DNA of 44,161 nucleotides from an uncultured Eubacterium sp. Its GTDB lineage: Bacteria > Bacillota_A > Clostridia > Lachnospirales > Lachnospiraceae. Under the pieces are notes generated by a model that worked only from the letters and a program-made list of their open reading frames with translations, was not told the origin of the DNA and searched no databases. The translations under genes and the position numbers were made by a program. How positions within the stretch are numbered: the first letter of the stretch is position 1; each line of letters opens with the position of its first letter. The DNA is taken from positions 1-44,161 of the forward strand of contig CAOKJJ010000015.1 in NCBI GenBank assembly GCA_948468465.1, read 5' to 3'. Of the stretch, positions 22,217 through 31,149 are shown piece by piece.

Positions 22217-24052
22217 ATGAAAAGATTGAGTGTAAAACAGGCGATTTTATACGTAGGAGGAATTTTGATGTGCCAGATATCATGGATGGGCTGTTTTCCG
22301 CTGATACCGGCATTTTTTACAGCTGTATGTCTGGAAGACGCGGCACGGGGAGCGCTTTGCGCGGCAATGCTGATAGGGATTGTTTTGTTTGTGCCGATTG
22401 CTGCGGCAGTGAAATATCTGATGGCAGCAGCTGTGATTTTGGTTACAGTCAAATTGTTTGAGTGGGCGGAGGGGCGCTGCAGCGTAATTTGCGCGGCATC
22501 TGCGGCTGCGATAGCGACATTTGTGATGTCGTTGTCGGGGGAGCTGTTAAATGTACGTGATGCAGCCGGTATCGTGGTTTGTGCTTTGGAAGCGGTATTT
22601 GTTTTTTCTGCGATTATGATTGGCACTAGATTTGTTGATTTTTTTATGCAGATCAGTTTTTTGCCGCAGAATGAAACGCCGGATCATTATCAGGAGACAA
22701 AGCTGGTAAATTATGCGGATTCTTTCAGCAGGTTATCGAAGATATTTTCGCGTATGAATTCTACGCAGAGAGGGCTGTCGGCAGAGCAGATGGGAAAAAT
22801 CCAGAATGAACTGACAGGAACGCTTTGCATGAACTGCAATCAGTGCGCATTGTGCTGGGATAAGGAAGAAAGTCCGATGTATTCGTATCTTGCCTATATG
22901 CTGCAGTCGCTGCTGAGAACCGGAGAAGCAGATGATGAGATCGTTGTGCAGATGCAGGAATATTGTCCGTATACAGATGCCGTAGTACAGGAAAGCATTC
23001 GGATTTTTGAAAAAGCCAGGCTGAATCTCGCATGGTATAACCGTCTGCTGGAAAATCGCGAGATTATAGCGCAACAGCTGGACGCGATGGCATATATTAT
23101 GGAGGACTGTGCAAATGAGAAAAACGAGATTACACATGAAAACAGGAATCTGATGGCGGAAATTAAGTACCGGGCAAGGGAGCGCGGTGTGATTGTGCAG
23201 AAACCGCATTTATATGAAAATAAGGACAGGCATTGGCAGTTTACGTGTGAAGCATATGCAAAAAACGGAAGCTGCATTAGTATGAAGGAGCTGGCAAAAG
23301 CTGTTTCGATGGGGCTGGAACGCGGAATGCGGCCGCACAGAGACGAACGGGCCATGGTCAGCCCGCAGGGAGCGGCCGTCGTATTTGAAGAAGATACTTG
23401 TTTTCACGAGACGCATGCGGTAGCGAGAATGGTAAAAGATGGCGGACATGTTTCCGGTGATAATTATTCGTTTTTAGAAATGGACAATGGGCGGATGGCA
23501 ATGATGCTGTCCGATGGAATGGGGTCTGGCAGCAGTGCCTGCAAAGAAAGCGAGCTTGTGCTGGAGCTGCTGGAGAAGTTTCTGGAAGCAGGCTTCTCGG
23601 AGGATACAGCATTGAAAATGATGAATTCGGCAATGGTTATCCGGGGAGAAGACGATTTGTATTCGACGGTAGACATTTGTTCCCTGGATTTGTATACGGG
23701 CCGATGCGATTTATATAAAATAGGCGCAGCGACAACTTTTATCAAACACCGGGATTATGTGGAACGAGTGGAATCCAGTTCCCTGCCGGTAGGGGCTACG
23801 CATCGGATTGAGACGGAAAATACGAAAAGGCAGCTGGAAAATGGGGATTTCCTTGTCATGATGACAGATGGTGTGTTAGAATATCTAATGGAAGAAGATC
23901 CGGATCTGGCGATGTGTGAAATTTTAAAGAATCTGGAGGTAAGGCATCCGGGGCAGATGGCGGATGCGGTGCTGGAAGAAGTGTTGGAAAGGACAGGAGG
24001 AAAAGCCGCGGATGACATGACGATTCTGGTGTGCGGCGTATGGAAAAAATAA
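22217..24052 (+). CDS. spoIIE: Stage II sporulation protein E, short form
   Basis: 611 aa, against about 830 in Bacillus. The N-terminal membrane part has only ~4-5 helices (residues ~8-150) instead of ten. A cytoplasmic linker with a conserved Cys cluster (CMNCNQCALCW, about 197-207) follows. The C-terminal PP2C-type phosphatase begins near residue 405: DNYSFLEMDNGRMAMMLSDG with metal Asp, GMGSGSSACKES, then MMTDGVLEY and DDMTILVCG. SpoIIE dephosphorylates SpoIIAA to release SigF in the forespore. The start has GGAGG at the right distance. Its promoter has the 21-bp Spo0A-type spacing. tilS follows after 13 nt. Confidence 0.92.
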   Translation: MKRLSVKQAILYVGGILMCQISWMGCFPLIPAFFTAVCLEDAARGALCAAMLIGIVLFVPIAAAVKYLMAAAVILVTVKLFEWAEGRCSVICAASAAAIATFVMSLSGELLNVRDAAGIVVCALEAVFVFSAIMIGTRFVDFFMQISFLPQNETPDHYQETKLVNYADSFSRLSKIFSRMNSTQRGLSAEQMGKIQNELTGTLCMNCNQCALCWDKEESPMYSYLAYMLQSLLRTGEADDEIVVQMQEYCPYTDAVVQESIRIFEKARLNLAWYNRLLENREIIAQQLDAMAYIMEDCANEKNEITHENRNLMAEIKYRARERGVIVQKPHLYENKDRHWQFTCEAYAKNGSCISMKELAKAVSMGLERGMRPHRDERAMVSPQGAAVVFEEDTCFHETHAVARMVKDGGHVSGDNYSFLEMDNGRMAMMLSDGMGSGSSACKESELVLELLEKFLEAGFSEDTALKMMNSAMVIRGEDDLYSTVDICSLDLYTGRCDLYKIGAATTFIKHRDYVERVESSSLPVGATHRIETENTKRQLENGDFLVMMTDGVLEYLMEEDPDLAMCEILKNLEVRHPGQMADAVLEEVLERTGGKAADDMTILVCGVWKK

Positions 24053-24065
24053 GGATGTATCAAAG

Positions 24066-25601
24066 ATGGGAGAAGCGGAAACAAAAGAAATAAAAAACAT
24101 ACAGGAAATAAAAAACGTACAGGAAAAAAATGTAATACAGGAAAAAAATATAATACAGAAAATAGAAGCGTTTATTCGCTGCAATCAGATGATTGAACGG
24201 GGAGACCATCTGATTGTGGGCGTCTCAGGCGGAGCGGATTCCATCTGTCTGCTCCTGGTATTGTTAAGGCTGCGGGAAGTATTCGGGCATCAGGTAAGCG
24301 TTGTGCATGTAAATCATGGAATACGTGGGGATGCAGCCGAAAAAGATGCAGAGTTTGTCAGGTCTTTTTGTGAGGAACGCGGCATAAAGTGTCATATCTG
24401 CCGCTGTAAGGTGCCGGAGTATGCGCATATGCATGGAATGAGTGAAGAGGAGGCCGGCAGAGCGGTACGTTATGAAGCTTTTCGGGAGGAAAAGAAAAAA
24501 TATCCGGCCCGGAAAGTAAAGATTGCGGTAGCGCATCATTTGCAGGATCATGCAGAAACGATGCTGTTTCATCTGGTGCGCGGAACGGGCATTCGGGGAC
24601 TGGCAGCAATTGTGCCTGTGTGCGGGGATATTATACGGCCGCTGCTGCATACCAGCAGGCAGGAAATCGAAGCATATCTGGCGCTGACAGGCCAGGACTA
24701 CTGCATAGACGCGACAAATGAGACAGATGCGTACAGCAGAAACAAGATACGGCATCAGGTATTGCCGGCTTTATGCGAAATTAACAGCTGTGCAGCGCAG
24801 CATATGTATCAGACTGCCAGACAGCTGCAGGAGATTGCGGATTATCTGTCAAAACAGGCGGCAGCTGCACAGGAATTATGCTGCAGAATCGTTCCGGACG
24901 CGGTATGGATTGAAAAAGAAAAATTTTTGGGGCTGGATACGGTGGTTCAGAGGGAAATGCTGCACCAGCTGCTTGGAATGCTGGCAGGAAGCAGGAAAGA
25001 TCTTACAAGGGAACATATCTGCCAGGTTTTGGAGCTTTTTGATAAGCAAAATGGCAGACGGGTAAAGCTTCCTTACGAGATGGAGGCTGTAAGAGTTTAC
25101 AGCGGCGTTGAAATTCATGTTGTGAAAAATGTGAAAAATGCAGAAAATGAAAGTGCAAATAAGAGGGATTATCTGGAAAAACAGTTTTCGTTTCGAATAA
25201 TGGAACCGTTTTCTGAGCATATGTCACAAATTTCCAAAAAGAAGTATACGAAATGCTTTGATTATGATAAGATAAAATATGGACTCTGTGTAAGACACAG
25301 ACAGCCAGGGGATTATTTGACGATTGATGCTTCCGGCAGCCGTCAGAAGCTGAAAAAATATCTGGTCAATGAGAAGATTCCCGTAAAAGAAAGGGAGCAG
25401 CTGCTGCTGTTAGCTGACGGGTCACATATTATGTGGATTGTCGGATATCGAATCAGCAGCTATTATAAAGTGAGTGAACAGTCGAGAAGAATATTGGAGG
25501 TTACTTTTTGCGGAGGAAAAGAAGATGAAAGAACAGATTCAGGTGATGTTTTCAGAGGAAGAAGTGAATGCAAGAATTGCGGAGATTGCTGCACAGATTA
25601 A
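24066..25601 (+). CDS. tilS: tRNA(Ile)-lysidine synthase
   Basis: 511 aa. It converts C34 of tRNA-Ile(CAU) to lysidine so it reads AUA. The PP-loop ATP site is GVSGGADSICLLLVL (SGGADS at 54-59), then VHVNHGIRGDAAEKD and HHLQDHAETMLFHLVRGTG, all typical of TilS. The C-terminal domain ends with the substrate-binding KKYLVNEKIPVKEREQLLLL. The first ~32 residues are an unusual Lys/Asn/Gln/Ile repeat (EIKNIQEIKNVQEKN). The 3' end overlaps hpt by 77 nt, in a different frame. Order spoIIE-tilS-hpt-ftsH matches Bacillus. Confidence 0.93.
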   Translation: MGEAETKEIKNIQEIKNVQEKNVIQEKNIIQKIEAFIRCNQMIERGDHLIVGVSGGADSICLLLVLLRLREVFGHQVSVVHVNHGIRGDAAEKDAEFVRSFCEERGIKCHICRCKVPEYAHMHGMSEEEAGRAVRYEAFREEKKKYPARKVKIAVAHHLQDHAETMLFHLVRGTGIRGLAAIVPVCGDIIRPLLHTSRQEIEAYLALTGQDYCIDATNETDAYSRNKIRHQVLPALCEINSCAAQHMYQTARQLQEIADYLSKQAAAAQELCCRIVPDAVWIEKEKFLGLDTVVQREMLHQLLGMLAGSRKDLTREHICQVLELFDKQNGRRVKLPYEMEAVRVYSGVEIHVVKNVKNAENESANKRDYLEKQFSFRIMEPFSEHMSQISKKKYTKCFDYDKIKYGLCVRHRQPGDYLTIDASGSRQKLKKYLVNEKIPVKEREQLLLLADGSHIMWIVGYRISSYYKVSEQSRRILEVTFCGGKEDERTDSGDVFRGRSECKNCGDCCTD

Positions 25602-26049
25602 TGAGGAATACAAAGGAGAAGAGATTGTTGCAATCGGTATTTTGCGCGGCGGAGTTTATTTTTGTACCGAATTGACGAAGCGCATCACTGTGCCGGTTAT
25701 CCTGGATTTTATGGAAGCGTCCAGTTACGGGTCAGGCACAGATTCCAGCGGCCAGGTTCAGATTACAAAAGATTTGATCGAAGATATCGCTGGCAGGCAT
25801 GTGATTGTAGTGGAGGATATTATTGATACCGGCAGGACATTGAGCAAGCTGTTAGACAATCTGCGGGCGCGCAAACCGAAAAGCCTTAAGCTGTGTACCT
25901 TGCTGGATAAGCCGGAACGGCGGGTTGTGCAGGTACAGGTAGATTACAACGGATTCGTGATTCCAAACAAATTTGTCATAGGATATGGGATGGATTATGC
26001 GCAAAAATACAGAAATCTTCCTTATATTGGAGTTGTAGAGGGTGAGTAG
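25525..26049 (+). CDS. hpt: Hypoxanthine phosphoribosyltransferase
   Basis: 174 aa from the ATG at 25525 with GGAGG 8 nt upstream; the longer GTG start at 25474 is not supported. It salvages hypoxanthine (and guanine) with PRPP to IMP/GMP. The PRPP motif is VIVVEDIIDTGRTLSKLLDN, with GILRGGVYF and the C-terminal FVIGYGMDYAQKYRNLPYIG, all typical. It starts inside tilS (77-nt overlap), implying coupled translation, and ends 14 nt before ftsH. In Bacillus HprT also contacts FtsH and ppGpp signalling; this is not testable here. Confidence 0.94.
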   Translation: MKEQIQVMFSEEEVNARIAEIAAQINEEYKGEEIVAIGILRGGVYFCTELTKRITVPVILDFMEASSYGSGTDSSGQVQITKDLIEDIAGRHVIVVEDIIDTGRTLSKLLDNLRARKPKSLKLCTLLDKPERRVVQVQVDYNGFVIPNKFVIGYGMDYAQKYRNLPYIGVVEGE

Positions 26050-26063
26050 AAGGAGGTTATAAC

Positions 26064-27914
26064 TTGAAACGAGGTTATCGAGGATTTGTATTGTATGCCA
26101 TTCTCGTATTAGGAGTGATTGGCATATGGTATTTTTTAAGTGAAACGGATATTACATCGGATACGTATACGTATCATCAGTACCAGGCGGATCTGGAAGA
26201 CGGAAAAATCTATTCTGTCATTATTGAACAGAATGCGGAGACACCGACAGGCACGCTTGTAGTAACGCTCAAAGATGATGCAGACCGTCATGAAATTGCA
26301 GTATCGGATGTAAATGAAGAACAGGAGTATTTAAAGCAGAATCAGTTCTATAATTATCTGCTCAAAAATATTCCAAGAGCCAGCTGGCTGTCTACATGGC
26401 TTCCATATTTGATTATTTTTGGAGCAATGTTTATTCTGTTTATTATTATGAACAATATTAATCAATCTGCCGGCGGCGGAGGCGGTCCCAAAATGATGAA
26501 TTTTGGCAAGAGCCGTGCCAGAATGTATACAGATGAAGTAAAAAAGGTGAATTTCTCCAAAGTTGCCGGACTCAAAGAAGAGAAAGAAGAACTGGAAGAG
26601 ATTGTGGATTTCTTAAGGGAACCAGGTAAATATACAAAGCTTGGAGCCAGAATTCCAAAAGGGGTGCTGCTTGTAGGGCCTCCGGGAACCGGTAAAACGC
26701 TGCTGGCAAAAGCGGTGGCCGGTGAAGCCGGCGTGCCGTTTTTCAGTATTTCCGGGTCTGATTTTGTGGAAATGTTTGTCGGCGTCGGAGCTTCCCGTGT
26801 GCGTGACTTATTTGAAGACGCCAAGAAGAACGCGCCGTGCATTGTATTTATTGATGAAATTGACGCTGTTGCCAGACGCCGTGGCACGGGTATGGGCGGC
26901 GGTCACGATGAACGCGAACAGACGCTGAACCAGATGCTTGTGGAGATGGACGGATTTGGCGTAAATGAAGGCATTATTGTTATGGCAGCGACGAACCGTG
27001 TGGATATTCTGGATCCGGCGATTATGCGTCCGGGACGTTTTGACCGCAAGGTGCATGTAGGCAGGCCGGATGTTGGCGGAAGAGAAGAAATTCTGCATGT
27101 ACACGCAAAAAATAAACCGCTGAGTGATGATGTGGATTTGAAACAGATTGCGCAGACCACGGCAGGATTTACCGGGGCTGATCTGGAAAATCTGCTGAAT
27201 GAGGCAGCCATTCGGGCCGCAAAATTGGACCGTGGTTACATCCGGCTGGAGGATATCCGCAATTCTTTTGTTAAAGTAGGCATCGGCGCTGAGAAGAAGA
27301 GCCGGATTATCAGTGAAAAGGAAAAACGGATTACAGCGTTCCATGAAGCGGGCCATGCGATTTTATTTCATGTACTGCCGGATGTGGGACCGGTGTATTC
27401 TGTTTCGATCATACCTACAGGAGCGGGCGCTGCCGGTTATACGATGCCGCTGCCCGAAAAAGATGAAATGTTCAATACAAAGGGCCGGATGCTGCAGGAA
27501 ATCGTAGTGGATCTGGGCGGGCGTGTTGCAGAAGAATTGATTTTTGATGATATCACGACCGGAGCATCGCAGGATATTAAACAGGCGACCGCGATGGCAA
27601 AGGCGATGGTTACGAAATACGGCATGTCAGAGAATCTGGGCCTGATCTGCTATGACGAAGATGACAATGAAGTGTTCATCGGGCGGGATTTGGCGCATAC
27701 AAAAGGATATGGCGAAAATGTGGCAACGCTTATTGACCAGGAAGTGAAGCGGATTATTGATGAATGTTATGTCAAGGCAAGAGAGATTATTCATCAATAT
27801 GAGCAGGTGCTTCATCAGTGTGCGGATCTTCTGCTGGAAAAGGAGAAAATCAGCAGAGAAGAATTTGAAGCGTTATTTTTGAACCAGAAAGAAATACCGC
27901 TGACAGAAGGTTAA
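26064..27914 (+). CDS. ftsH: ATP-dependent zinc metalloprotease FtsH
   Basis: 616 aa from a TTG at 26064 with a perfect AAGGAGG 7 nt upstream; the rare start may limit translation. Two membrane helices (about 6-24 and 112-130) flank a ~85-residue external domain. The AAA module has Walker A GPPGTGKT (205-212), Walker [10 protein letters not shown] and the second region of homology ([20 protein letters not shown]). The protease site HEAGH (about 427-431) binds zinc with a later Asp/Glu. FtsH hexamers degrade membrane and regulatory proteins and are needed for sporulation entry in Bacillus. Gly-rich linker at ~136-141. Confidence 0.96.
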   Translation: MKRGYRGFVLYAILVLGVIGIWYFLSETDITSDTYTYHQYQADLEDGKIYSVIIEQNAETPTGTLVVTLKDDADRHEIAVSDVNEEQEYLKQNQFYNYLLKNIPRASWLSTWLPYLIIFGAMFILFIIMNNINQSAGGGGGPKMMNFGKSRARMYTDEVKKVNFSKVAGLKEEKEELEEIVDFLREPGKYTKLGARIPKGVLLVGPPGTGKTLLAKAVAGEAGVPFFSISGSDFVEMFVGVGASRVRDLFEDAKKNAPCIVFIDEIDAVARRRGTGMGGGHDEREQTLNQMLVEMDGFGVNEGIIVMAATNRVDILDPAIMRPGRFDRKVHVGRPDVGGREEILHVHAKNKPLSDDVDLKQIAQTTAGFTGADLENLLNEAAIRAAKLDRGYIRLEDIRNSFVKVGIGAEKKSRIISEKEKRITAFHEAGHAILFHVLPDVGPVYSVSIIPTGAGAAGYTMPLPEKDEMFNTKGRMLQEIVVDLGGRVAEELIFDDITTGASQDIKQATAMAKAMVTKYGMSENLGLICYDEDDNEVFIGRDLAHTKGYGENVATLIDQEVKRIIDECYVKAREIIHQYEQVLHQCADLLLEKEKISREEFEALFLNQKEIPLTEG

Positions 27915-28279
27915 AAGCTGTGCATTTTTTTACCGTGAACCTGTGAGGCGGCAAAACTTAATAGATGAAATACACAAAAAAAATATAGATATTTTTTTAA
28001 GTTTGTGCACACTTATCTGCGTAAAGATGGTATTATAATTAACGTAAAAACCCCCCAATACATTATATAGTTTTTGCTATACCCCATAGTAAAAATACCT
28101 TCTCCTAAAACAGGCAGCGCAAGCTGCCTGTTTTACTTTGCATTTTTTCACAGAAATAACCCAGAATGTCACATAGATAAAAATAAAGAAAATTTGTTTA
28201 GTTGTGCTATAGATTATTTTGGAAAGATAGGATATACTTAACAAAGAAGACAGAAAAAGCGAAAATGGAGTTTGTGGAG
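27915..28279. other. 365-bp intergenic region, ftsH to GH13 gene
   Basis: AT-rich. An A8/T7 near-palindrome (about 27975-28000) may end ftsH transcripts. A TATAAT at 28034-28039 lacks a clear -35. A C6 run and a TATAG/CTATA hairpin follow, then the terminator at 28107-28134. Between the TATAAT and that terminator about 90 nt could form a short RNA or an attenuated leader. No ORF of note. Confidence 0.4.
28107..28134 (+). terminator. 12-bp stem, GCAA-tetraloop terminator
   Basis: AAAACAGGCAGC (28107-28118), loop GCAA, GCTGCCTGTTTT (28123-28134). It acts on either strand and lies about 190 nt after ftsH and 145 nt before the GH13 gene. Confidence 0.75.
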
Positions 28280-30385
28280 ATGAACAACAGTAAATCAATC
28301 TATGAATTAAACAGAATACAGCGCTATATGATGCAGATGCGTCCGGTGCTATATAAGCAGGTACTTTTCTCAGATGGGACAGCGGATTACAGAGAGCCGC
28401 CGGAACCAAAGGAAGGAGAAGAAGTAACGATTCGTTTCCGCACGAAAAAAGATAATGTTGATGCGGTATTTTTGTGCGGCAATGGACAGGAATATCAGAT
28501 GGAAAAAGTAGAAACTTGCGACCAGTTTGACTACTATGCATATACGGTAAGGATGACAGACCAGCCGTTTGATTATTATTTTCAGGTGGCGGACGGCATG
28601 CTGACGCTGTATTATGATAATTACGGGCCGACAAAAGAACTGCGTCCACAGTACACTTTCAGAATTGTGCCGGGATTTTCAACACCGGATTGGGCCAAGG
28701 GTGCGGTGATGTACCAGATTTTGGTAGATCGTTTTTATAATGGAGATGCGGGAAACGACGTAGAAACGAATGAATATTTTTATATCCGTACACCGAGCCA
28801 GAAAATTGAAAACTGGGATAAAGTGCCGTCCAGTTTTAGTGTGGCGGAATTTTACGGCGGAGATTTGGAAGGGGTACGCAAAAAACTGGATTATCTGCAG
28901 AACCTTGGCATAGAGGTCATTTATTTTAATCCGCTGTTTGTATCTCCTTCCAACCATAAATATGATATTCAGGATTATGATTATATTGATCCGCATTATG
29001 GAAAGATTGTAGAAGACGGCGGCGCTCTGCTGGCCCCTGGGTCGGTAGATAACCGTCTGGCGGAACGTTATATAAAAAGGGTTACCGATAAACGGAACCT
29101 GGAAGCAAGCAACCAGCTTTTTGCGGAGCTTGTTCAGGAAATACACAACCGTGGGATGAGAGTCATTCTGGACGGTGTATTTAACCATTGCGGTTCTTTT
29201 AACAAATGGATGGATCGGGAAGAGCTGTACAATGGGCAGGAAGGATACGAGCCTGGAGCTTATATATCCGGTGAAAGCCCATACAGAGGATATTTTAAAT
29301 TCAGCGATCAGAATGCATGGCCGCATAATAAATCTTACGATGGCTGGTGGGAACACGATACACTGCCAAAGCTGAACTATGAAGAATCAGAGGAACTTTA
29401 TCAGTATATATTGGAAATCGGAAAAAAATGGGTGTCGCCTCCGTACAATGCAGATGGCTGGCGGCTGGATGTTGCGGCGGATTTAGGATACAGCGAACGA
29501 TTTAACCATCAGTTCTGGCGTGATTTCCGCAAAGCGGTAAAATCAGCGAATCCGGATGCCATTATTCTGGCGGAGCACTATGGGGATCCGAAAAACTGGC
29601 TGTCAGGTGACCAGTGGGATACGATTATGAACTACGATGCTTTTATGGAGCCTGTCACATGGTTTTTAACCGGCATGGAAAAACATAGTGACAGCTTTCA
29701 GCAGTGTACACTGGGGAATATTGGAAATTTTGAAGGCTCGATGAACCATTATATGACAAGTTTTTTAACGCCTTCGTTGTACTGCTCCATGAATCAGCTG
29801 TCGAATCACGATCATTCCCGATTTCTGACCCGTACAAACCACAGGCCGGGACGCATAGATACGCTTGGCGCTCGGGCGGCATCGGAAGGCATCAATAAAG
29901 GCGTGTTTCGGGAAGCGGTTGTCATACAGATGACATGGCCGGGAGCGCCGACCTTGTACTATGGAGACGAAGCAGGCGTGTGCGGTTTTACGGATCCGGA
30001 TAACCGCAGGACCTATCCGTGGGGCAAAGAAGATAAAGAGCTGATCGCGTTTCACAGAGAGATCATCCGCATTCATAAAGATCACCCGGCACTGCGTACC
30101 GGTTCCGTAAAGTTTTTGCAGGGAGAACATAATTTGCTATGTTATGCGCGCTTTAACCGGAAAGAACAGCTGGTGGTACTTGTAAATAATTCGGATGGCA
30201 GCCGGGAAGCGGATGTCTCTGTATGGGCAGCCGGAATACCGATGTCTTCCCAGCTGGAACAGCTCATTTTTACAAATGAGAACGGATATTCTGTTGTGCC
30301 TGTTGTGTATACAGTAACGGAAGGCAGACTGAAAATCATGCTGCCGAAACATTCCTCGGTCGTGCTCAGACGCAAGGAAAAATGA
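28280..30385 (+). CDS. Intracellular GH13 alpha-glucanase (neopullulanase/cyclomaltodextrinase-like)
   Basis: 701 aa from the ATG at 28280 (TGGAG 9 nt upstream); two in-frame ATGs further up (28202, 28265) have poorer sites. Residues ~25-135 form an N-terminal beta domain like CBM34. The four GH13 regions are complete: VILDGVFNHCG (about 294), GWRLDVAADL with the Asp nucleophile (about 392), IILAEHYGDP with the Glu acid/base (about 428) and LSNHDHSR (about 507). A C-terminal all-beta domain ends the chain. No signal peptide, so it acts on maltodextrin, glycogen-derived or imported oligosaccharides in the cytosol. Exact specificity cannot be fixed. Downstream terminator at 30463-30505. Confidence 0.9.
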   Translation: MNNSKSIYELNRIQRYMMQMRPVLYKQVLFSDGTADYREPPEPKEGEEVTIRFRTKKDNVDAVFLCGNGQEYQMEKVETCDQFDYYAYTVRMTDQPFDYYFQVADGMLTLYYDNYGPTKELRPQYTFRIVPGFSTPDWAKGAVMYQILVDRFYNGDAGNDVETNEYFYIRTPSQKIENWDKVPSSFSVAEFYGGDLEGVRKKLDYLQNLGIEVIYFNPLFVSPSNHKYDIQDYDYIDPHYGKIVEDGGALLAPGSVDNRLAERYIKRVTDKRNLEASNQLFAELVQEIHNRGMRVILDGVFNHCGSFNKWMDREELYNGQEGYEPGAYISGESPYRGYFKFSDQNAWPHNKSYDGWWEHDTLPKLNYEESEELYQYILEIGKKWVSPPYNADGWRLDVAADLGYSERFNHQFWRDFRKAVKSANPDAIILAEHYGDPKNWLSGDQWDTIMNYDAFMEPVTWFLTGMEKHSDSFQQCTLGNIGNFEGSMNHYMTSFLTPSLYCSMNQLSNHDHSRFLTRTNHRPGRIDTLGARAASEGINKGVFREAVVIQMTWPGAPTLYYGDEAGVCGFTDPDNRRTYPWGKEDKELIAFHREIIRIHKDHPALRTGSVKFLQGEHNLLCYARFNRKEQLVVLVNNSDGSREADVSVWAAGIPMSSQLEQLIFTNENGYSVVPVVYTVTEGRLKIMLPKHSSVVLRRKEK

Positions 30386-30417
30386 ATCAGGAATTATGAG
30401 TTAAGAAAGAATAAGAA

Positions 30418-30505
30418 TGCATTGCAGCAGTTCAATGATTATCTGGACTGTTGCAATGCTTGAAAGCGTGTTTAAGAAAAGATCTTAAATACGCTTTATT
30501 TTTTT
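30418..30505 (+). terminator. Double hairpin terminator after GH13 gene
   Basis: An imperfect 16-bp stem (about 30418-30456) is followed by a 14-bp stem with one mismatch (30463-30476 with 30484-30497) and then a T run (30499-30505). Confidence 0.75.
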
Positions 30506-30539
30506 CATTTTTCTGCAACAAAATAATAGGGATCAGACA

Positions 30540-30566
30540 CTATATATATGAACCGTAAATATATAG
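30540..30566 (+). promoter_or_regulatory. 8-bp AT palindrome upstream of sigma gene
   Basis: CTATATAT (30540-30547) and ATATATAG (30559-30566) are an exact inverted repeat 26 nt before the sigma factor start. It could be an operator or an autoregulated promoter element; no standard SigA promoter is visible at usable spacing. Confidence 0.35.
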
Positions 30567-30591
30567 CAGAAAAGAATCCAGGAGGCATGTC

Positions 30592-31149
30592 ATGGATCAA
30601 TATTTGGAACTGGTACGCAGGGCAAAGCACGGGAGCGCCGATGCGTTTGCTGATTTGTACCAGGAAGTTTATGAGGATTTATACCGGTTTGCAGTATATA
30701 CATTAAAAAATTCTGTGGACGCACAGGATGCGGTCAGCGAGACGGTTGCGGATGCGTTTGCGTCTATCCGCAGGCTGCGTAAAGAGGAAGCATTTAAAGG
30801 ATGGATCTTTAAAATACTGTCCGCGAAATGCAAGAGAAAGCTGAAAGAGTATGCGAACAAAACGCTGGAACTGTCCGATGAACTGGGGGAGCAGCTGGCT
30901 GCGTCAGATATAAGCCCGGATGCAGCGGAGTATATACAGGTGCGGATGCTTTACTGGGAACTGACACCAGAAGAACGGATGATTATTGCGATGCATGTGT
31001 TTGCAGGATATACGAGCAGAGAGATCGCCAAACAGCTACATATGAATGAGAACACCATCCGGTCAAAGGAAAGCCGCGCCTTGAAAAAAATGAAAGAAAA
31101 GCTTTTGGGAACAGTGACAAAAAAATCTGGAGGGGATGCAAATGAATGA
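30592..31149 (+). CDS. ECF-type sigma-70 family factor
   Basis: 185 aa; AGGAGG precedes the ATG. Region 2: ADLYQEVYEDLYRFAVYTLK, then DAQDAVSETVADAFASIRRL, the -10-binding helix. Region 4: LTPEERMIIAMHVFAGYTSR, followed by EIAKQLHMNENTIRSKESRA (a helix-turn-helix for the -35). Regions 1.1 and 3 are absent, as in ECF sigmas. Its stop overlaps the next gene by 8 nt (ATGAATGA), and that gene encodes a membrane-anchored protein with a cytoplasmic N-terminus. Such pairs are typically sigma and anti-sigma. Target promoters are not identifiable from this window. Confidence 0.9.
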   Translation: MDQYLELVRRAKHGSADAFADLYQEVYEDLYRFAVYTLKNSVDAQDAVSETVADAFASIRRLRKEEAFKGWIFKILSAKCKRKLKEYANKTLELSDELGEQLAASDISPDAAEYIQVRMLYWELTPEERMIIAMHVFAGYTSREIAKQLHMNENTIRSKESRALKKMKEKLLGTVTKKSGGDANE

